Shown one piece after another: positions 56,560-64,000 of a stretch of DNA of 64,000 nucleotides. The position numbers were made by a program, and so were the translations under genes. Under the pieces are notes generated by a model. It did not search any database and was not told the origin of the DNA. It worked only from the letters and a program-made list of their open reading frames with translations. The DNA is taken from contig NC_058342.1 of assembly GCF_905475395.1 (NCBI RefSeq), positions 1,932,501 to 1,996,500 on the forward strand. Direction: 5' to 3'. This stretch comes from Chrysoperla carnea. Lineage: Eukaryota; Arthropoda; Insecta; Neuroptera; Chrysopidae. Within the stretch, counting starts at the first letter, position 1. Each line of letters starts with the position of its first letter.

Positions 56560-57540
56560 ATTATACAACGTGTTCTGTAATTAATTGCAGAAAACTTTCC
56601 AAAATAAGCTCATCAAGAGCAACAAAAAAACTCTTTTCCAAATTTGAGCTCTAATTTGGGAGCTACAGGTATGAGAAAAATTGATAAATTTGTTTATTCA
56701 CTGACTATCATTCGATAACCAGTAGCCAATGATATTCAGAAGATATCAGTATATTTTATTTAATAATATTCAATTGAGGTAGGGATTTATAAAAATTATA
56801 ATTTATTAATTATTTTGCAAAAACATTTAATTATTGTACGTAAACAAACAAACTATGTGACAATGATTGTGGTTTCAATTATTTTCTCAGAATAATAGAA
56901 TAAAAAATGTATAAAATTATTAAACTGTCCCACTTTTAATATTTTTATTCTATTATTCTGATAAAATAATAATACTTATAAGTAAACAATTTATCATTGG
57001 ACGTAAACAAACAAACCACACTCATTGTCACATAGTTTGTTTGTTTACGTCCAATGATAAATTGTTTACTTATAAGTATTATTATTTTCTCAGAATAATA
57101 GAATAAAAATATTTAAAGTGGGACAGTTTAATAATTTTATACATTTTTTATTCTATTATTCTGAGAAAATAATAATACTTATCAGTAAACAATTTATCAT
57201 TGGACGTAAACAGACAAACCACACCCATTGCCACATAGTTTGTTTGTTTACGTACAATAATTTAATGTTTTTTCAAAATAATACAATCCAATTAAATCAT
57301 GTTATAATTTAAAAAAATCCCTTCTGCAGTTGAATATTATTAAATGAAATTTACTAATATCTTCTGATTATCATTGGCTACTGGTTATGGAATGATAGTC
57401 AGTGAATAAATAAATTTATTAATTTTTCTCATACTTGTAGCTCCCAAATTAGGGCTCAGATCCAAATTTGGAAAAGAGTTTTTTTGATGCTCTTGATGAG
57501 CTTATTTTGGAAAGTTTTCTGCAGTTAATAACAGAATGAA
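56560..57540. mobile_element. Nested foldback with inner palindromes
   Basis: Outer arms 56560-56780 and 57330-57540 are inverted copies (TTTCCAAAATAAGCTCATCA, then a block with ACTGACTATCATTC). Inside, 56880-57260 holds several alternating inverted copies of a unit with GACGTAAACAAACAAAC and TCTCAGAATAATAGAATAAA, giving palindromes within a palindrome. No coding content. Confidence 0.75.
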
Positions 57541-57713
57541 TAAGAGAGAAGACTGCCCGTTAGGTCCTATGTGTCCTTGTCTAATCTATATGTCATTGGC
57601 TAGAGTACACTCCAGTCAAGAACTTTAAGAAGTACTTTAACAGTTACCCAGAGACATTCGGATGGAGCAGAAATTTGCTCAATTTAATCTAAAATTAAAA
57701 AAGTATTTAGTAC

Positions 57714-58223
57714 AATAGGGTATTTTACCATATTAAAAAAAGTACTTCAAAATGTTGACTTTGCTAATAAAAAACCACAAAAAATTTATTTCGGAAAAAC
57801 ACACACGCTTTCTTGCCAAAAACTGAAATTAAATTTTGAACCTTTTACAAACTGTCAAAAACGCGGGTATCCAATTTGTTGACGTAATATCGGTATCATT
57901 ATACGAAATAACACAGAAAAGTTTGACAGATATATTTATAGATATCTGATTGTAATAAATATAAATACTTATTATATATATTATACCCAGCTGTCTACAC
58001 TGAGCTAACTGATGGTCTATGGCTCATACCGATATGACATCACAGCAAGGTTTGCCCGCGTTTAAGATCACGTGATATACAGTTTAAAAATTACAATTTT
58101 TAATTTTAATATTTCAAAAGAAAAATGTGCTTTTATGACTCGAAATCAGAATATTTAAGTATATTTTTACATAAATTTTAACTTTTTTTAAATTTCATAA
58201 TTTATTTTTGACTAACGATAATA
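57714..58223 (+). repeat. Dispersed repeat Z, copy 2
   Basis: Direct copy of 24319-24833 with the same start (AATAGGGTA) and end (AATTTATTTTTGACTAACGA). Confidence 0.7.
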
Positions 58224-58389
58224 TTCTATTAGCTGTTTATAATATCAAAGAAATACTTGAAATCTAATTTATATATGACTGACTCTTTATATATCGATAT
58301 TGGTCTTTTACAAATAAATTATTATTATTATTATTATTATTCGTAAGCTATCAACTTAACTATTTTCAATATGCCTCAAAAACATTCCT

Positions 58390-58940
58390 CGCGAAAAAAA
58401 TATCTTTAAATTACCTGCCAGGCTATTTAAGCCCCCGCCAAATCATGCCAGGCGATGATAATTCGAATGACTGAATATTAGATTTTAAAATGTTGTAAGT
58501 TTCAAAGTGCCTCAAGTACGTTTCTCGCGCGCAAAAAAAAAACCTTTAAATCACCTGCCAGACTATTTAAGCCCCCACCAAATCATGCCACGCGATGATA
58601 ATTCGAATATTTGAATATTAGACCTTAAAATGTTGTAAGTTTCAAAGTGCCTCAAATACCTTACTCGTGCAAAAAAATATACCTTTAAATCACCTGCCAG
58701 GCTATTTAAGTCCCCAACAAATCATGCCAGGCGATGATAATTCGTATAATTGAATATTAGACTTTAAAATATTGTAAGTTTCAAAGTGCCTCAAGTACGT
58801 TATTCGCTCAACAAAAAATACCTTTAAATCACCTGCCAGGCTATTTAAGCCCCCACCAAATCATTCCAGGCTTTTATAATTCGTATATTTGAATAATTGA
58901 CTATAAAATGTTGTATGTTTCAAAGTGCTTTAACAACATT
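58390..58940 (-). repeat. Tandem array of a ~138-bp unit, right, inverted
   Basis: Four units, each with CACCTGCCAGGCTATTTAAG and ATCATGCCAGGCGATGATAA, starting near 58410, 58550, 58688 and 58826. They are inverted relative to 56201-56545, so the two arrays bracket the nested foldback and the repeat Z copy. Confidence 0.82.
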
Positions 58941-59226
58941 TTTTGCATAAAAAAATTGGCATAAAAAAATTAATCAATACATAGCTCACTAACGCCCCCA
59001 ATCTTCCAGCCAAGTTGTAGATTTCACCATCCACACATTCGCAAGTTATCAACTTTAATGTTTCAATGTGACTCAAATATGTACTCAAAAAAGCCTCTGA
59101 GCTCATAGGGTATTATGGACTTGAAACCAAAAAAACTGTATACTTGTTCAATATTATCTTCAAAACCATGCAAGTAGTTAACCACGCATTTAGTTAAAAT
59201 AATTTATTTTCGTGGTTTATCGGATA
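58941..59226. other. No feature recognised
   Basis: AT-rich interval; its first part may be a decayed fifth array unit. Confidence 0.4.
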
Positions 59227-59613
59227 TCTACGGAAGCCTGAATGATGATAATGTTTATAATTTGTCTTATTTAGTTAGTTCAAAATTTTCTTTAGTATTA
59301 TTTTAAAAATACAATGCTTTAATTGTTAATGTTTTTCTTTTGCATCTGCACATTTCTAATTTCTAATTTTTAAAAGTATTATTAAATGTTTATGATGAAG
59401 TTATTAGAAATCTGCACATGACTAAATACCGTCATTTTCAAAAAGGTTAGTTTCCATAATACCACAAGTCACAAGTGCACTTGTTGAAAGTGAACTAGTG
59501 GCTTTTTAAAAGTTGGTTTTATACTTGTGAGTAGTACATATTTAAAAATAAGCTAGTGTAACGCCACTTTCTCATAAATTGATTGTGTGCCATTCAGGCT
59601 TCCGTATATATCT
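59227..59613. mobile_element. Short inverted-repeat element (possible MITE)
   Basis: CTACGGAAGCCTGAATG at the left and CATTCAGGCTTCCGTA at the right form ~16-base terminal inverted repeats about 390 bases apart. No ORF. Target duplication not clear. Confidence 0.5.
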
Positions 59614-60698
59614 CTATCGCCATTTTTTTAAACCATCTGATGTCATAATTATAAGAACAAACTGATAAAAGCTAAGGATTTTTCGTATGTTAGGGACTTC
59701 ATTGCGCATCCACACACATACTTTAATACATGCGATGCTAAAATCAAAACATTCTTTTGTATGTAGTAAAAATACTGCAAATTGTCAAATAAGAAAGCTC
59801 AAATATTTGGTGAATAAATTTCAACAACTAATACATCTTTTTGTAATAGTGTAGGAGGAATCGGCGCATGAGTACCGGAAACTATTCCACCTCAATTTTT
59901 TTATGCGATCCTCTTCAAATTGCCCTCCTAATGATATAAATGCATGTTGCCAGGGCGCAACCCGGTGCCATATTGTTTAAACCGAAATTGTTTAAACAAT
60001 TGCAAGGAATTGTTATTTTTCAACCGGACAAATTTTTTTTATTTTCTTTATTGAAATACCAATAAAAAAGGTCCTATGACTTTTCACGATAAAGTTAATA
60101 TTTTTAAAGATATGAATTTTTAAAGGTTCGAAAAATCTCAAATTTGGGTACTTTCGACCCATTAAAAATATATTAAAAAAAAACATAATGTCTAAGTAAT
60201 ATTTTTTTTTATTCTCTATACAATTGTTAATAATATTGTTAAAAGAGATTTTAAAAAATTTCATTGTTTATATCTTTTTTTTAATTGTTAATTCCGCGCG
60301 CTCACAAGTATGCGTTGCGTCTGCCTCCCTGTGTCTTGAATCATTATTTATCAATTATCTTAAAAACTATCAACTTTATCAAGATTGTTAAAGAGAGCAA
60401 TGTTATTAATAATTAAATTGTCTACAATTTGTTTTTAATAAATTTTTTTCTGAAATCAATTTTTCAAAAGTTATTTAAGCATAAATCGAAACATGTAATT
60501 AAAATTACTTTTTCATCAGTTTATATTACTTTTTTGTTATTATCATAGTAATTTTTGCATTTATATCAACAATAATAAGATATAATGGTATTTGACTATT
60601 TTTTGAAATCACAATTATTTATAAATATGTGACAAAATTATTGATTATATATAACATTTAAAATAAAAATACTACTATGTATTTATTATTGGTCCCGG

Positions 60699-61395
60699 TT
60701 GAAAAAAAGTGGTTGTTCCGGACTATGGATGGAAATTAATAATAAAAAATCACGCTTCCTTTCGTGTCACACAGCAGCTGATTCTCTAACATACCCGGTT
60801 TGTGAAGTTTTACCTGCTTTACACGCATTTACGGGTTGTGATACGACTAGTAAAATTGGCACACAAAAAAAAAAGCTTTAGAAATAATAAAAATTAAAGA
60901 AAATCGTGATGCTTTAGGCCCTCTTGGCAATGGCTTAGAATTAAGTAGTAAGGAGTTAAAAGGTTTAGAAACCTTGTATTTAAATATTTTGGGTAAAAGA
61001 GGTAGCACTGCGGATGACGCTGGACAAATAATTTTTTCTCGTTGCTTTGGCACTAATATTAATTTATCTAAAATCCCGTGCACATCAGATGCCTTGCAAT
61101 TGCATGCACTTAAAGCTTCTGCCCAGACATACATTTGGAAAAATGCTTTGAATCCCCAATATGAAATATTAGATTTTACGAATTTCGGTTATAAATTAGA
61201 GGTACTTTGTTACCTTTATTTATGAAGAAAAGCCCATTCCCAACTAATCTTAAAAAACCGTGTAATTGTAAGAAAGCCTGTAAAACCAAAGCTTGTTATT
61301 GTAAAAAAAATAATATTAGTTGCATACTTCTATGTGGTTGTGATTCAGAAGACTGTAAGAATATAATATATAAAAATGATGTTGATAATGAATAA
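60699..61395 (+). pseudogene. Transposon protein with TGCDTTS motif and C-terminal CXC cluster
   Basis: Three frames in order: 60699-60881 with LPALHAFTGCDTTSKIG; then, after a shift at a run of A near 60866, a stretch to 61225 with CTSDALQLHALKASAQTYIW; then, after a second shift near 61205, 61207-61395 with KPCNCKKACKTKACYCKK, then SCILLCGCDSEDC. The HA(F/L)TGCDTTS motif, the P-x-SDAL-x-H segment and a terminal cysteine-rich CXC cluster are the landmarks of a large family of repetitive, functionally uncharacterised animal proteins. Lying between perfect inverted repeats here makes a transposon origin likely. The N-terminal part is missing, so the copy is defective. Confidence 0.65.
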
Positions 61396-61473
61396 ATACT
61401 TATTTTTAAATCTTGTTTTATTATTTCATATTTCTCTATCTATAACTTTCGTTGGAAGAAGTAATTCAATGTA

Positions 61474-61684
61474 ATTAAGGTAAAAGACCCAGTTATTGAC
61501 ACTTACAATTTTATTTTAGTTAAAAAAAAAAACAAATCAATTCTAATAAATTAATAGATATAATTTTTGAATTATAAATTTTAAGATAATCGGTTTTTTG
61601 AGAAAATTTCATTCGTTTAAATAAGAATAAAATTGCAAGTGTCAAACAACTAAGCCAGTGTCAATAACTGGGTCTTTTACTTTA
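61474..61684. repeat. Inverted repeat within the transposon
   Basis: GTAAAAGACCCAGTTATTGAC at about 61481 is repeated in inverted form at about 61660-61683, enclosing ~160 bases. Possibly a tiny MITE inserted in the transposon, or an older end of it. Confidence 0.7.
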
Positions 61685-62454
61685 CTTTCCGTTTTAATAA
61701 CAAAAAAGTAATATAAACTGATGAAAAAGTAATTTTAATTACATGTTTCGATTTATGCTTAAATAACTTTTGAAAAATTGATTTCAGAAAAAAATTTATT
61801 AAAAACAAATTGTAGACAATTTAATTATTAATAACATTGCTCTCTTTAACAATCTTGATAAAGTTGATAGTTTTTAAGATAATTGATAAATAATGATTCA
61901 AGACACAGGGAGGCAGACGCAACGCATACTTGTGAGCGCGCGGAATTAACAATTAAAAAAAAGATATAAACAATGAAATTTTTTAAAATCTCTTTTAACA
62001 ATATTATTAACAATTGTATAGAGAATAAAAAAAAATATTACTTAGACATTATGTTTTTTTTTAATATATTTTTAATGGGTCGAAAGTACCCAAATTTGAG
62101 ATTTTTCGAACCTTTAAAAATTCATATCTTTAAAAATATTAACTTTATCGTGAAAAGTCATAGGACCTTTTTTATTGGTATTTCAATAAAGAAAATAAAA
62201 AAAATTTGTCCGGTTGAAAAATAACAATTCCTTGCAATTGTTTAAACAATTTCGGTTTAAACAATATGGCACCGGGTTGCGCCCTGGCAACGTGCATTTA
62301 TATCATTAGGAGGGCAATTTGAAGAGGATCGCATAAAAAAATTGAGGTGGAATAGTTTCCGGTACTCAGGCGCCGATTCCTCCTACACTATAAGTAAAAT
62401 TCTAGATATAAATACACAACTTCAAAATGTTAAAGGCACAAAATTTTATATATA

Positions 62455-63725
62455 TTTCGAACAGCTATATCTATGCGAAAAATCATCGAATTTGGAACTT
62501 CAATTGCTCATTTGAAAAATTGTACTTTCTTGTTTTGAAATCTATTGTTCAAACAGTTTAATCATCGCTTTTTTTATTTGCTGCTTTGCACGGAGAGTTG
62601 AAGTTTAGTTTTTAGAATAGTAGAAACGCACCAAATTTAAAAAAAATTCTGTTATAACAAATTATTTTACAACCCTCTCGAAACCTTTTTATTTTTCTTG
62701 AAAATGAACTATACAAAATTCCCGTACGAGGTTTTTGGACCAAGTTTTCTAAGCAAAATTGATTTGAAATCCTGCATCATCTGATTCAATGAAATAATCA
62801 TCATCGCATTGAAATTTTTAATTCTATTCGATAACTTAAAATGTCTTTTTTAAGCCCTTGCATATTGGTTTTTTTAAATTTTTACTACTTTTCGTTTTTA
62901 AAACATGTCAAAAAATAGAATTTTTCCATATTTTTAGCACAAACATTAAACACAAACACAATACACACTATTCTAAAAACTTTAATAAAAAGTTCAAATT
63001 TGCTTGAAATGCGAATATCTTGGTTAAAAAAGATCGTACGGTAATTTTTATACCTCATTTTAAATTCAAATCATTTTGTAGGCTATTATAATACCATTTC
63101 AACTGCCAATACAAAGCGACGGGGGATAGTAAAAATTTTTGAGCAATATATTCGAAACCAGAAAGTGCAAATTTTCTAATTAGCATGATACAATTTAAGA
63201 GAACGTTTTTTTTTTATTAAATGGCAGTCAGGTGAAAAAACGCCTTAAGTATGGAAAAATTCTAGTTTTTGACATGTTTTAAAAACGGAAAGTGGAAGAG
63301 TGAACAAAATTTTTAACTAACAATTTGCAAGATCTTCAAAGATGACAGTTTAGGTTTTGGAAGGGTTTGGAAAATTTATGTGAGGTGAATATTTCAAATT
63401 ATACAGGACTTTAAATCCAGAAGTGCCAATTTTGTTTAGAAGAATATATTGGTCCAAAAAGCTCGTAAATGAATTGTTTTAGTTCATTTTCAAGAAAATA
63501 AACAAGCTTCGAATGGTCTTAATAAATTTGTTGTAAAATAACTTTTCAAATTTTAGTACGCATCTAAACTTCATATAAAGTTGAGGGATAATATTTCTCA
63601 CCCTTTCAACCATCCGTGCAAAGCGGCAAAGGGTGATTTTTTAGCAATAGATTCCAAAACAAGGCAGTTCAAGTTTTTAAATGAGCTATTGAGCTATTTA
63701 TAGCTGTTTGAAATTAAGATAAAAT
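62455..63725. mobile_element. Foldback element
   Basis: Inverted copies surround a centre near 63085: outer arms 62455-62640 and 63540-63725 (TTGCTGCTTTGCACGGA and complement, ATTTGAAAAATTGTAC side), inner arms 62640-62770 / 63440-63545 and 62880-62945 / 63235-63300. No ORF. A partial copy lies at 51290-51630. Confidence 0.65.
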
Positions 63726-64000
63726 TTTCGCGCAAAAATTTTGTTCCTTCATACTTTTTGACACTTTAGTATGTTCATGAAAAAATAATAACAATTTTCA
63801 TTTAGTATTTTCATTGGATCGAGTTATACACAATATTTTTAATAATAATAATAATAATAAGTAATAAGATCACATAAAACTATATTTTTAATATTTACTA
63901 TATTTATATTGGAATGTGTAAAAAACAAATTTCATGTTCATACAAGCGCAATATTTTGTTGTCAATAAAATAATTGTGTACATTTACAATTGAAAAAAGA
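63726..64000. other. AT-rich end of window
   Basis: TAA microsatellite at 63839-63860; otherwise nothing recognised. Confidence 0.5.

Larger units (their letters stand above)
59849..62388 (+). mobile_element. DNA transposon with ~694-bp terminal inverted repeats
   Basis: 2540 bases, starting GTGTAGGAGGAATCGGCGC and ending with its complement, flanked by TA on both sides (59847-59848 and 62389-62390). The terminal inverted repeats (59849-60542 and 61695-62388) are nearly identical, shown by the identical 83-codon shadow frames they contain. The interior holds a broken gene (60699-61395) and a small inverted repeat (61474-61684). The TA flank suggests a cut-and-paste element with TA duplication, but the superfamily is not assigned. 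Confidence 0.85.

Noticed and set aside
56880..57260. Repeats resembling a CRISPR array
   Set aside because: The repeats alternate in orientation, lack uniform spacers and lie in eukaryotic DNA; they are inverted repeats of a foldback.
60013..60264. 83-codon frame repeated identically at 61973-62224
   Set aside because: It lies within the two terminal inverted repeats of the transposon, is low in complexity and has no sign of coding constraint.

Overview
The window is strongly AT-rich animal nuclear DNA, almost certainly from an insect. It holds a decayed ribosomal DNA unit, one recognisable host gene (exons of a prohormone-4 / IDLSRF-like peptide type gene, marked by an LDL-receptor class A domain), and otherwise transposable elements nested in one another. 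The element set (R2 at its 28S site, R4/Dong-like elements at TAA repeats, Jockey and CR1-type LINEs, BEL/Pao, several Penelope-like elements) is typical of insects. The 5.8S reads through without a 2S break, which argues against a higher fly, but the order cannot be fixed from the sequence.

Layout. 1-2202: AT-rich spacer. 2203-3645: 5.8S and a 28S made of conserved blocks with large internal deletions, so a pseudogene. 3646-5238: a 5'-truncated, broken R2 joined at the R2 cleavage site. 6095-9044: two partial R4/Dong-like elements in tandem on the minus strand, separated and bounded by TTA repeats. 9.1-19 kb: inverted-repeat (foldback) elements, two copies of a non-coding family carrying a hammerhead ribozyme motif, and two solo LTRs. 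19.7-21.7 kb: two opposed LINE reverse transcriptase fragments. 22156-23581: a Penelope-like hairpin element. 24-26.3 kb: dispersed and foldback repeats. 27-35.3 kb: CR1-like and Jockey fragments around a long BEL/Pao polyprotein with scattered stops. 37.5-46.7 kb: host gene territory, with a candidate exon at 37548-37665, the LDLa exon at 45806-45937 and a possible further exon at 46558-46691; the intron is filled by a mini-Penelope, a decayed Penelope-like element, a MITE and a third solo LTR. 47-55 kb: decayed repeats, and a Jockey 3' end split by a Penelope-like element with a 12-bp target duplication. 55-64 kb: nested foldbacks, inverted arrays of a ~138-bp unit, and a 2.54-kb DNA transposon with ~694-bp terminal inverted repeats.

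Most notable signal: hammerhead ribozyme motifs recur in four or five distinct elements (11.5, 15.5, 22.3/23.4, 40.5/40.6, 41.9, 53.2/54.6 kb). They share an odd layout: one extra nucleotide between the CUGANGA box and stem II, and a very short stem III with no loop, a form expected to work as a dimer. Two of the Penelope-like elements consist largely of head-to-head terminal repeats, so each carries a ribozyme at each end on opposite strands.

No complete autonomous element and no intact full-length gene was found. All reading was by eye; family names rest on motifs, not on database searches.
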